Positions 1-7,908 of a stretch of DNA of 30,562 nt are shown in pieces. The number at the start of each line of letters is the position of its first letter. The stretch's first letter is position 1. The stretch covers positions 1 to 30,562 of IMG/VR virus record IMGVR_UViG_3300009026_001181. The stretch is one strand, 5' to 3'. Both the position numbers and the translations under genes were made by a program. The notes under the pieces were generated by a model. That model was not told the origin of the DNA. It ran no database searches and worked only from the letters and a program-made list of their open reading frames with translations. This DNA comes from a virus.

Positions 1-663
1 ACTTGAAGTATTTAAAGTCCCTGCTCCAGAAAGTGTGGCAATTGTTTCAGAACCACCAAGATTAAGAATGGCACCAGAAGCAATATTAACTGGAGAAGAA
101 TCTGGAATTACGTTTGTTGTTCCCGTAGTTAAAGTTCCAGCAAGTACATTAGTTTGCCCCGTATAAGTGTTAGTAGCAGTTAATGTCAATGTATTTGTTC
201 CAAGCTTAACAATGCCCAATGCTCCTTGAGAAGTATTAGACAATAAAGGAGTATATGTTCTATTACCAGAAGTTGTATCAAAACCTAGATTTGCAGTTGC
301 TGCAAAATTAGTTGTGTTCCTAAGTACAGTTACATCAGAATCGCTTACTGCATTATAAACAGCTAGTGTAGCATTTGGTGCAACGTAGAATCTTCCATTA
401 GTATTGTAACCAGGTAATGCTCCTGTATTAATAATAGACATTATCCCAGCACTAATTGTAGCATTGCCTGTGTATGTATTAGCAGCAGAAAGAGTCAATG
501 TGCCTGATCCATTTTTCAATATACCGATTCCTGTACCAGAAACAACACGAGACAGAGTTGTGTCCGCATATGTTGTAAAGTGGTATAAATTAGAATCAAA
601 ACTAGCTATGGTTTTAACCACACTAGACCCCGCATATGCTGAATTGGAATCTGTTAATTTCAT
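1..663 (-). CDS. Tail fibre/adhesin with autotransporter-associated beta-strand (PATR) repeats, partial
   Basis: An open frame on the minus strand runs from ATG at 663 to the window edge with no stop (221 codons), so the C-terminus lies outside. Two copies of the PATR signature are visible: NGSGTLTLSAANTYTG with SAG about 10 residues later (residues about 43-75), and LGTNTLTLTATNTYTG followed by LAGTL (about 147-178). A typical inter-repeat stretch with ILNLGG and LSGAGTL follows. PATR units are known from passenger domains of type V secreted autotransporters, where they build beta-helices. Here the gene follows another fibre gene with an ATGA overlap (660-663), so it is co-translated with a phage fibre and most likely forms a beta-helical fibre or receptor-binding part. 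The family match is strong. The role in the virion is inferred from context. Confidence 0.8.
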   Translation of the reverse strand, partial: MKLTDSNSAYAGSSVVKTIASFDSNLYHFTTYADTTLSRVVSGTGIGILKNGSGTLTLSAANTYTGNATISAGIMSIINTGALPGYNTNGRFYVAPNATLAVYNAVSDSDVTVLRNTTNFAATANLGFDTTSGNRTYTPLLSNTSQGALGIVKLGTNTLTLTATNTYTGQTNVLAGTLTTGTTNVIPDSSPVNIASGAILNLGGSETIATLSGAGTLNTSS

Positions 664-1664
664 CCAACAATAATATAAAGTGTATCAGAAGCTGGAGTTA
701 GTGCATTATAACCAGCTTGTGTGATTTGAAGTAATTTTGTTAATGCACTAGCACCTGTTATACCCGTTGGATTTGAACTGACATATGCCGAACTAGCAGC
801 AAATGTTGTTTGCCAGTTAGCAGAATATGATTGAACTGTTGTATAGGAAGAATCCCAATTAGCAGAATTTGATCTTACAAGAGTAGTTGCTACTGTATCA
901 CCAGCAACTATACCAGTTAGTTTACTACCATCACCATAGAATGAACCAGTTGCAGAAAGATCTCCAATAATTGTTCCTGTTAATGTGCCTCCACTTAGTG
1001 GTAAATATTCTCCACTTGAAGATGCCCAAGACGCACTCAATGAGCTTACAGTAAGATATGTGGATTGCCAATTTGCTGTCAATGCCCTTACTTCAGTATC
1101 AGGAGCAACAGCAGCAGCTAAATTTGTTAAACCACTACCATTACCATACAATACTCCTTGAGCACTTATATTATTAACATATGTGAAATCATTGGCGTGT
1201 GAACTTAAATTTGATCCGATAGTAAAACTATTCTCATGTGTTATTAAATTACTTTTACCACCAAGAATAGCGGAATAGTCGCCAGTTGATTCTATCTTAT
1301 TATCTAATCCATTTAAAATTGTAGAGAAATCACCATTGATATCATTATTCTCACCATTAACAACGGTTGATCCTGCACCAGAGTTGTCATTTTTATATCC
1401 ACCAAGAACTGCACCAAACACTTGCGAAACAGTATTTCCACCATGTTGTGTATTAATGGAACTTAAGGATTCATTTAAAACATATGGTAAATCTTTTGAA
1501 TTTAAAAAGGTAGATACCGATGTTAAATCAGGTGTTTCTGTTCTAATAAAAAGTTTACCATCTGCTGAATTTAATGCCAATTCTCCTAATGTTAAATCAG
1601 AAACACTCGGTTCAACACCAGATACGTTATTTCTTTTAATTAGAATAGAATTTATAGACGGCAT
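660..1664 (-). CDS. Tail fibre protein with YadA-like head repeats
   Basis: The protein has 334 residues. The N-terminus (ILIKRNN, then LTLGELALNSADGKLFIRT) is of a type found on fibre-like structural proteins of T4-type phages and is shared with the gene at 1862-2767, so it is probably a common anchor. Residues about 86-150 are four units of 14-17 residues (AVLGGYKN, STVVNGENN, STILNGLDN, SAILGGKSN), the left-handed beta-roll pattern of trimeric autotransporter (YadA) heads. Residues about 185-300 carry NSANW/YSANW repeats like those in the fibres at 4250 and 7909, plus GDGSKLTGI and GNGSGLTNL turns. The gene overlaps the next one by four bases (ATGA). No late-promoter motif is obvious before the start. 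It probably forms a trimeric fibre. Confidence 0.78.
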   Translation of the reverse strand: MPSINSILIKRNNVSGVEPSVSDLTLGELALNSADGKLFIRTETPDLTSVSTFLNSKDLPYVLNESLSSINTQHGGNTVSQVFGAVLGGYKNDNSGAGSTVVNGENNDINGDFSTILNGLDNKIESTGDYSAILGGKSNLITHENSFTIGSNLSSHANDFTYVNNISAQGVLYGNGSGLTNLAAAVAPDTEVRALTANWQSTYLTVSSLSASWASSSGEYLPLSGGTLTGTIIGDLSATGSFYGDGSKLTGIVAGDTVATTLVRSNSANWDSSYTTVQSYSANWQTTFAASSAYVSSNPTGITGASALTKLLQITQAGYNALTPASDTLYIIVG

Positions 1665-1807
1665 AATTACTTTTTAAGTTGTTTTATTACAGGAATATTT
1701 ATTTTAATTTCCTTCTTTTCAACTTTAATAGTTTTATTATCTTTAATGGATAAAAATAGGTTTTTTATTTTTTTAAATAACATATAAATTATTTAGTTAT
1801 AAAACAA
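1665..1807. other. AT-rich intergenic region upstream of the 660-1664 gene
   Basis: About 140 very AT-rich bases lie between the terminator and the start at 1664. They must hold the promoter of the leftward fibre pair if it is transcribed independently. I see no clear TATAAATA match at the spacing used elsewhere, and no small ORF worth reporting. Confidence 0.4.
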
Positions 1808-1842
1808 AAAACCCGAATTGGGATTGGACCAATTCGGGTTTT
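1808..1842 (-). terminator. Rho-independent terminator of the 1862-2767 gene
   Basis: A perfect 14-bp stem pairs AAAACCCGAATTGG (1808-1821) with its complement at 1829-1842 across a 7-base loop. Read on the minus strand it follows the stop at 1862 by about 20 bases and continues into TTTTGTTTTATA. The other side is also T-rich, so it could work in both directions. Confidence 0.85.
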
Positions 1843-1861
1843 GTTTGTTGTTTATTGTTTT

Positions 1862-2767
1862 TTAGAATGATCCACAATCAATAATGAAGCTGACTATTTC
1901 AGATACACCAGTAGTACCAGTGATTGTACCAATACCATTAGTGGTAATAGCACCTTTATCTAATGATGTTATACCATTATTATAGAAGTTTCCACTAGCA
2001 GAAAGATTACCAGCAATTGTTAATTTTTCATTAGGGGTTGCAGTACCAACACCAACATTGCCATCACCTTTAATGATAAATGCTGTTGATGTGGAGTCAT
2101 TGAATACGGCAACATCATTAGTACCATCTACTTGAGTAACTTGTAAAGCTGTATCTGTACCATAGTTTGTAATGGCGAAGGAGCTTGTGGTAGTAGTGGT
2201 AGTTTCGATGACTGTAGTATCACCTAAAACTTCAAGATTACCAGCAACTCTCAAATTTCCACCGATTTGACCATTGCCTGTTGTGAAAATAGTATTGGAG
2301 CTAAGACCATTGTTAACAGTTAAACCACCATTGAGGACAACTGCATCTGATTCAATTTTTTCAACAAAGTATGTATCAACGTGTGATGATAATGTGGTGA
2401 TTTGTCCACCAGCACTAGTTCCCAAAGAATCGACATAGTTTTTTGTTGCAACTTCTTGAGGATTTACAGGATTAAGAATGTTAGTGATTGCATTACCACC
2501 AGCATCAATTAATGAGCTAGATGAAAATGTTGTGGATGATAAAGTTGTTACTTTGGTGAATGTTTTAGCACCAGAAATCGTTTGACTGGTGGTAAGATCA
2601 ACAAATGCACCATTACCAGCGATAGCAATAGTACCACCATTGGTGGCATCTGCTCCGTAGTAGAGTGTTTTATCAACTTCGTTGAATGCAAGCTCACCAC
2701 CAGAAAGATTTGCTGGTGCGCCTGTACTGCCGCTTACACGGCGTTTAATTAGAATAATGTTTGACAT
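1862..2767 (-). CDS. Fibre-like virion structural protein
   Basis: The protein has 301 residues. The N-terminus (SNIILIKRRV, then LSGGELAFNEVDKTLYYGAD) is paralogous to that of the 660-1664 gene. Further in are SQTISGAKTF, NPQEVATKNYVDSL (a motif common in phage fibre shafts), a Thr-rich linker TTTTTTSS, and the block NVGVGTATPNEKLTIAGNLSASG split by normal spacing, which recurs in phage fibre C-terminal regions. No enzyme motif is seen. The gene ends at a strong terminator and is separated by 92 AT-rich bases from the upstream gene, so it may be its own transcription unit. On the minus strand TATATAAA lies 5 bases before the ATG, a weak late-promoter candidate. It is probably a short fibre or fibre-tip protein. 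Confidence 0.7.
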   Translation of the reverse strand: MSNIILIKRRVSGSTGAPANLSGGELAFNEVDKTLYYGADATNGGTIAIAGNGAFVDLTTSQTISGAKTFTKVTTLSSTTFSSSSLIDAGGNAITNILNPVNPQEVATKNYVDSLGTSAGGQITTLSSHVDTYFVEKIESDAVVLNGGLTVNNGLSSNTIFTTGNGQIGGNLRVAGNLEVLGDTTVIETTTTTTSSFAITNYGTDTALQVTQVDGTNDVAVFNDSTSTAFIIKGDGNVGVGTATPNEKLTIAGNLSASGNFYNNGITSLDKGAITTNGIGTITGTTGVSEIVSFIIDCGSF

Positions 2768-2859
2768 AGTTTTTTATATAAGATGTAGAGTGTTATCTCG
2801 ACATAATTATTTACTTTGAAGTTATGTTTTTTTTAATTTAAAAATAGATTTTTTTTAAA

Positions 2860-4026
2860 TTAAAATAGTCCGCCGTTAAGCATATTTTCATCGCCTACAC
2901 CTTCACCAGCAAATATTTCAGTTAAGTCTTGACCACCACTCAATATTGTGGTCGCATTCAATGTTCCTTCAACGTTAACATCTCCAGTAATAGTTCCACC
3001 ACTGAATGTTATTCCTGCATCAACATCTTCCGCTGTGATTTTACCATTAACATTGAGATCACCATTAATAGTTCCACCAGCTGCATATTGCACAGAAACT
3101 GAACCACTTCCACCACCAACCATGTCCATCATGACTCTAGTGAATCTCTTACTTTCTTCCAAAGCCTGACTTACTTTCATATCGGTATAATTCTTCACAT
3201 TTTGAATTAATGTTTGCACGTTCTTTTTATCTTTAAATAAATTTGAAATTTGTGCATCAAAGTTCTCAACCTTTTTGTTTAAATCTTTGACATTTTTGAG
3301 ATTATCTGAAATCAAATTTTCGTTTAAATTATTAGTATTTTCAGTTATTAGTTTAGAATCTTTAATCTTCTCGTCGTGTAAATGTGATTTAACATTTTCC
3401 AATAGAATATCTTTAATGGAATTGAACTTTTCATTGACCAATTGTTTGCTCTCAACAGATAGTGTAAAAAATTCTTCTAATAATTCTTGTTTATGCTCAT
3501 CTATTTTTTCAGAAAGAGTTTTATTGTTTACAAATTTTTTACTATTTTCATTTAGAAAATATACTCCTCTTTTTAATAGATTAACATCTTCCTTTAAAGA
3601 TACAATATCATTCAAAAGTGATTCCTTTTCTCTTGATAAATCATATTTCAATTCATCAATCTCTTCTTTCTTCGTTGATTCTCTTTTTAAATCCTGTTCT
3701 ATTTCCTTCAATATGTTTTGATTTTTTTCAACATAAATATCTGATTCAAATGTTTTTAAGTGATTATTATTAATTACGATTGAATTTTTATTATTTTTTT
3801 CAATTAAAAATGGAACATTTTTTAAAATTTTACCATCAATTACCACATCACATAAAACATTATTATTCGATTTACTTTCACATATGATATTTTTATTTGA
3901 TATTTTTACATTATATATGCCAAAAAATTCTTCTTTGAAACTTTCAACATACATGACATTACATCCATTCTCTACAAATAAAACATTCTCAAACAGAACA
4001 TTATTGATCTTTACATTTTTTCTCAT
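2860..4026 (-). CDS. Virion structural protein with long coiled coil and fibre repeat tail
   Basis: The protein has 388 residues. Residues 1-100 form a beta-rich, Asn-rich domain I do not recognise. Residues about 105-290 are Lys/Glu/Leu-rich with heptad character and no Pro, consistent with a trimeric coiled coil. Residues about 300-388 hold GGGSGSVSVQYAAGGTINGD and NVNG turns. The same GSVxVQYAxGGxxNGDLNVxGK block follows the acidic N-terminus of the large fibre at 7909-11325, so the two share a module. A CATAAATA late-promoter motif lies on the minus strand 10 bases before the ATG. It is probably a tail or whisker-like fibre. No enzymatic feature is visible. Confidence 0.65.
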   Translation of the reverse strand: MRKNVKINNVLFENVLFVENGCNVMYVESFKEEFFGIYNVKISNKNIICESKSNNNVLCDVVIDGKILKNVPFLIEKNNKNSIVINNNHLKTFESDIYVEKNQNILKEIEQDLKRESTKKEEIDELKYDLSREKESLLNDIVSLKEDVNLLKRGVYFLNENSKKFVNNKTLSEKIDEHKQELLEEFFTLSVESKQLVNEKFNSIKDILLENVKSHLHDEKIKDSKLITENTNNLNENLISDNLKNVKDLNKKVENFDAQISNLFKDKKNVQTLIQNVKNYTDMKVSQALEESKRFTRVMMDMVGGGSGSVSVQYAAGGTINGDLNVNGKITAEDVDAGITFSGGTITGDVNVEGTLNATTILSGGQDLTEIFAGEGVGDENMLNGGLF

Positions 4027-4036
4027 TTATGTTAAG

Positions 4037-4044
4037 TATTTATG
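4037..4044 (-). promoter_or_regulatory. T4-type late promoter motif CATAAATA
   Basis: CATAAATA on the minus strand lies 10 bases upstream of the ATG at 4026. It matches the T4 late consensus TATAAATA at seven of eight positions. Confidence 0.5.
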
Positions 4045-4081
4045 TGTTAGATTATACTAAATCAAACATAAAATGGGATGA

Positions 4082-4246
4082 TTATATTTCCTCTGGACGC
4101 AGTGGTAAGTTATTGAAATTCACCTCATCTGATGGTACTGCATGAGTACCTTCTGGTGGTTGCCAAGTTTCCAAATTACCATCCCACATTACAAGATTAA
4201 GTAACCAACCATTTTCTTTATCAATTATTGCATACGATTTATTCAT
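4082..4246 (-). CDS. Small fibre-associated protein (54 aa)
   Basis: ATG at 4246, stop at 4082-4084. It starts MNKSYAIIDKENGW, contains VMWDG, then WQPPEGTHAVP, and ends LPLRPEEI. A short protein with WDG followed by W-x-PPEGT is a common companion of phage tail fibre genes, often as a C-terminal cap or small accessory product. Its exact role is not known to me. It lies 3 bases after the stop of the glycine-rich adhesin and is surely co-transcribed with it. A role as assembly helper or adhesin partner is inference. Confidence 0.65.
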   Translation of the reverse strand: MNKSYAIIDKENGWLLNLVMWDGNLETWQPPEGTHAVPSDEVNFNNLPLRPEEI

Positions 4247-4249
4247 AAA

Positions 4250-5362
4250 TTAAAAATATGTTGTCACTACTACAATTCCTTGTGCTCCATTACCCCCAGC
4301 ACCAGAAGATAATGTACCGAAAGCTGTGGTTGTTCCTTGGCATCCACCACCACCACCTCCACCACCATAAAGACCACCAGATCCACCCGTTCCACCATTG
4401 ACATTGACGCCTCCTGCACCACCCGCTCCACCACCACCAGAATGACAGTATGAATTTAATGTACCACCATTACCTCCAGCTGCTCCTTGAGTTAAACCAC
4501 CTTGGGATTGACCACCACTTGTAGCCGATGCAAAAGAAGGAAATCCATTTCCTCCAATAAACCAAGATGTTAAAGGACTTCCAGTGGTATTACACCCCCC
4601 TCCTCCACCACCCGCTCCAGCTCCTAAGCTAGAACCACCCGCTGCACCTCCTCCTGCTGCTCCCGTTCCACCAGAACCAGCAGTACCCCCAACCCATGCA
4701 GTGCGTTGATTAGCGGACCCTCCAGAACCTCCAGCAACACCCAGTCCACCTCCACCACCACCAGCAAATACCCAAGGCAATGTTCCGAAACTAGAATCTC
4801 CTCCTGGTGTGCCATTATTTCCAGAAGAATTTATTGCTGTGACGGGTGCTCCACCAGCACCACTTGCTCCTACTGTAACTGTTTCTGTTGCACCAAGTAA
4901 TGATGCAGGAAATTGTCTCCACGTATATCCACCACCAGCACCACCACCACCCCCGTTTTGACCAGCATTAACGCGACCTGATCCCCCACCACCCCCGCCG
5001 CCAATACATAAAATATCCACCGATTTTGCACCAGATGGTTTTGTCCATGTTCCAGAAGCGGTAAAAATTTGAACGAGAGTTGAAGTAACTACGGCACCAG
5101 TACCCCAAGTTGCAGAGTTGCTATTAACAGTTGTATATGTATTTTGCCAGTTACCAGAAAGATTTTTTATATCTGTTCCTTGGTAATTCCAATTTGTTGC
5201 AGAGTTTGAATTAACATTACTGTATACAGAGTCCCATTTTGCAGAAGAGCCTTTAACAACAGTATTAACATTAACATCACCATTAAAGAAAGAAGATATA
5301 TTATTACCTCCAGATAATATATTTCCAAATACACTTAAATTGCTTCTTATTTCGTAATCCAT
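4250..5362 (-). CDS. Glycine-rich receptor-binding tail adhesin
   Basis: I chose ATG at 5362 (370 aa, MDYEIRSNLS) over the upstream ATG at 5392 because the upstream codons lie inside the preceding gene and an ATTAAATA motif sits exactly 5 bases before 5362. Residues 1-90 carry the shared fibre repeats (SSAKWDS, NSNSATNWNYQGTDIK, NSNSATW). At residue about 100 begins TASGTWTKPSGAKSVDILCI, a well-known entry to phage Gly-rich domains. Residues 119-360 have long Gly runs separated by short hydrophobic segments, ending GAQGIVVVTTYF. Polyglycine-sandwich adhesins such as gp38 of phage S16 are the closest known architecture. The domain probably sits at the fibre tip and binds the host receptor. It is not collagen: no regular Gly-X-Y period is seen. 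Confidence 0.75.
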   Translation of the reverse strand: MDYEIRSNLSVFGNILSGGNNISSFFNGDVNVNTVVKGSSAKWDSVYSNVNSNSATNWNYQGTDIKNLSGNWQNTYTTVNSNSATWGTGAVVTSTLVQIFTASGTWTKPSGAKSVDILCIGGGGGGGSGRVNAGQNGGGGGAGGGYTWRQFPASLLGATETVTVGASGAGGAPVTAINSSGNNGTPGGDSSFGTLPWVFAGGGGGGLGVAGGSGGSANQRTAWVGGTAGSGGTGAAGGGAAGGSSLGAGAGGGGGGCNTTGSPLTSWFIGGNGFPSFASATSGGQSQGGLTQGAAGGNGGTLNSYCHSGGGGAGGAGGVNVNGGTGGSGGLYGGGGGGGGCQGTTTAFGTLSSGAGGNGAQGIVVVTTYF

Positions 5363-5367
5363 AATAT

Positions 5368-5375
5368 TATTTAAT
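5368..5375 (-). promoter_or_regulatory. Late-promoter-like motif ATTAAATA inside the 3' end of the upstream gene
   Basis: ATTAAATA on the minus strand is 5 bases from ATG 5362, the same spacing as at several plus-strand genes in this window. It overlaps the stop codon of the 5371-5607 gene. Confidence 0.45.
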
Positions 5376-5607
5376 TCCCAAAGTCGAACCATTCTCTTTT
5401 ACATTCTTCAATAACGTAATTGGAATTTTTTAAATATGGGCATTCTGGAACAATATATTTCCCATCTGTAATTCTTGTTTGTTCAGAACTCCATTCTTTT
5501 GTTAGTTCAGCTACTCTTTCACTTTCATTTTGTTCCAAAAATGCACGATAACATCCTAGTCTGCATTCGTTAGATTCTTCTTTTGTATTTAAAATATAAT
5601 ATTTCAT
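5371..5607 (-). CDS. Small hypothetical protein with four cysteines (78 aa)
   Basis: The start codon overlaps the stop of the hydrolase fibre gene (ATGA at 5604-5607), so it is translationally coupled to it. The protein begins MKYYILNTKEESNECRLGC and has a second pair of cysteines at PECPYL and EECKREW, a spacing that could bind a metal or form disulfides. There is no signal peptide and no membrane segment. I do not recognise a family. Its position between two fibre genes suggests a fibre assembly or capping function, which is inference only. Confidence 0.6.
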   Translation of the reverse strand: MKYYILNTKEESNECRLGCYRAFLEQNESERVAELTKEWSSEQTRITDGKYIVPECPYLKNSNYVIEECKREWFDFGN

Positions 5608-7907
5608 GCTGGTGGTCTTGTGTTTTTATATGAATGAGAAGCTGGTAATAAATTTTGCAAACCCCATTTATAAGCAAGATATCCTTCTACTTTTTCACGT
5701 TCAGTAGTACTCAATAAACTTTGATAGGAAACGATTTCATATATTTTACCGTTCCAGCTATTACCAATAGTTCCCTTCAGTCCACTAATCGTGTATCCAG
5801 AGAGTATAAGACTTCCAGTAGTATAACGGAAATTTATAATTCCAGGATTATTATAAATCGTAGGCAATGCAATTCTCGCAGTTGCTGTACCAGAACTTAC
5901 TATTGGAGTTAGGCTACCATTTAAATGGTAATCACAATTATAAATCCAGCTTGAAGTCCAAAATTCAGTTGATAGAGGACAGAAGTTTGTATTTGGACTT
6001 CCAACTATACCATTAGAGGTAGGGCCGAGGTTTACACCCCCAGAGAACAATGTTACATAATCTATTCCATCAGTTTTACTCCATGTAGTCCCATTATCAT
6101 ATGTCGCAACTATAAAAAGATCTCTATAAGAACCAGATGTATTTGTGGTATTTGATAACAATCCAGTTGAACCGTTTAATGCAGATCCTCTACATACTAC
6201 AGCATTTATACCAGAAGAAATTGCCGACAACGTTGGTCTAGAAGCATCTGTATTATTTATAGCATGAGTTCCAAACGAAGATTTATCATTCCATTGTGCA
6301 ATTGTATTATTTGAACCTAAAGTAAATGTACTTGCATCATTCGCATCCAACCACAAATTAAGAGTCGAACTATTAGCTTTGAGTGGATCGAAATAAGTAC
6401 CCTCGCGTGTTCTGGCATTACCTAATTCCGCTGGAATGAATGTCGCAACCTTTGTGCAAATTGTGACATTGTTATCATATTTTATTATTCCGTAACCATG
6501 TATCCATTTATTCACATCATCGGATGGCATTTCAAATGACCAAGTTCCATTTCCATTGTTAACGACATTACCACTCAACCATAATCTTGATGTTTGGTCT
6601 GGATTGTAATTCGCATACCATCCAGATAAAGAAACAACATTTGCGGATGATTTTGGTGTGATTGTTACCATTGGATAACCAGATGTTGGATATGCTGAAG
6701 TGACTAAACTTGGAACGGGAGTAACATAATCATACCAAGTAATGTTATCGCCTTTTAAGTATTTTTTAAACCAAAGTATTTCATCTTGTCCTGTATTAAC
6801 TTGTGCATTGTGTGCTTGATTTGCCTCAAATGCAAATGAACCATAAATTTCAGTTGGTAATAAATCAAAACTATCTTGCCCTCTATCAAGTTGACCATGA
6901 TATTCGTTTGTTCCAGTCAACCAAAGAATTGGAACTTTCGCTCTCTTTGCATGAGATTGACATTCCAATGCGGATATGTATCTATTACTAGCATCATCAT
7001 ATGTTGATTCGGAATAAGGGATTATATATTTTGGATTTCCTCTCCAGTATGTTATCCAGCCAACGCCATAATAAGCAACAATCGCTTTCAATCGTGTATC
7101 TGTACACATATTCCATGCAAGAGTTCCTCCCCAAGAGTAACCGCTAAATCCTATTTTGTTTGGATTTATATCAGAAATTGTACGGATATAACTTAAAAGT
7201 CTTCTAGGAATAGCTGACCAATAATACATATCCATTTCTCTAACTGAAGAAATGCTTGTGACGGTAGATTGTCTACCATCAGCGCCTGGATTCGTGACTT
7301 GATTCAATCCAGAAAGAGCCTGTGGATAAATTGTCATTAGTGTTGTTGGATAGGAATATGTTCCATTATATGTTCCCCTCCAATCGTAAGAAATTACAGC
7401 AAAGTCATTTGATAAATAATCACTACTTGCAGAATAATCCGAATAACTTCCAGCCCATCCATGAGCTTGAATAATTGCAGGAACTGGTGTCCCTCCTCTT
7501 AAAGAGTTTTTAATTTGATAGCTGAAAAATATTTTAATAGTCTGGTTATCAATTGGCATATCAATGAATCCACGCCAACGATATATTCCATCACCACTTC
7601 CTCCATAATTGTTACTACTGTCACTTATTGAAATTGCACTCAAATTAAATGAACCAGAATCTGGATTCCAATTATTAAAAACTCCATCTTCAGTATTCCA
7701 TAGAGAAGCAGCACTTGGAATAACTTCTAAGTTATCTTCAAACTTTAACCATTTACCATCTTTGTGATAAGCGATTGATTGATTGTCAACATAGTATTTC
7801 AATGCACCCCTTGCATCATTTACATATGCAATTGAACCAGTTTGTTCAGTTTTTGGTAATTGATCTACTGATAAATTTCTTGCTGGACTATTGAATGTAT
7901 GGCTCAT
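5604..7907 (-). CDS. Tail fibre with alpha/beta-hydrolase (esterase-like) domain and C-terminal lectin-like domain
   Basis: The protein has 767 residues. Residues 1-60 look like a fibre attachment segment (GSIAYVNDARGALKYYVDN). Residues about 120-380 are an alpha/beta-hydrolase: AIIQAHGW forms the oxyanion side, GFSGYSWGGT gives the nucleophile elbow G-x-S-x-G with Ser258, and NQAHNAQ offers His366. The acid is probably within GTNEYHGQLD (about 332-341). Acetyl-xylan-esterase and S9-peptidase-like proteins share this pattern. Residues about 505-767 start LNLWLDANDAST, QWNDKSS and end REKVEGYLAYKWGLQ, a concanavalin A/LamG-like sugar-binding domain. The likely role is to remove acyl groups from, or otherwise process, host surface polysaccharide while the lectin domain holds it. 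A peptidase remains possible. It is sandwiched with 1-4 base junctions between fibre genes. Confidence 0.75.
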   Translation of the reverse strand: MSHTFNSPARNLSVDQLPKTEQTGSIAYVNDARGALKYYVDNQSIAYHKDGKWLKFEDNLEVIPSAASLWNTEDGVFNNWNPDSGSFNLSAISISDSSNNYGGSGDGIYRWRGFIDMPIDNQTIKIFFSYQIKNSLRGGTPVPAIIQAHGWAGSYSDYSASSDYLSNDFAVISYDWRGTYNGTYSYPTTLMTIYPQALSGLNQVTNPGADGRQSTVTSISSVREMDMYYWSAIPRRLLSYIRTISDINPNKIGFSGYSWGGTLAWNMCTDTRLKAIVAYYGVGWITYWRGNPKYIIPYSESTYDDASNRYISALECQSHAKRAKVPILWLTGTNEYHGQLDRGQDSFDLLPTEIYGSFAFEANQAHNAQVNTGQDEILWFKKYLKGDNITWYDYVTPVPSLVTSAYPTSGYPMVTITPKSSANVVSLSGWYANYNPDQTSRLWLSGNVVNNGNGTWSFEMPSDDVNKWIHGYGIIKYDNNVTICTKVATFIPAELGNARTREGTYFDPLKANSSTLNLWLDANDASTFTLGSNNTIAQWNDKSSFGTHAINNTDASRPTLSAISSGINAVVCRGSALNGSTGLLSNTTNTSGSYRDLFIVATYDNGTTWSKTDGIDYVTLFSGGVNLGPTSNGIVGSPNTNFCPLSTEFWTSSWIYNCDYHLNGSLTPIVSSGTATARIALPTIYNNPGIINFRYTTGSLILSGYTISGLKGTIGNSWNGKIYEIVSYQSLLSTTEREKVEGYLAYKWGLQNLLPASHSYKNTRPPA

Positions 7908-7908
7908 G

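Noticed and set aside
464-673. 69-codon plus-strand frame
   Set aside because: It is antisense to the PATR protein, whose repeats are unmistakable on the minus strand.
4624-4900. Open frames on both strands overlapping the Gly-rich adhesin
   Set aside because: They are low-complexity shadows of the glycine codons in the real gene.
4250-5362. Collagen-like triple helix in the Gly-rich protein
   Set aside because: Gly runs are irregular and lack the Gly-X-Y period.
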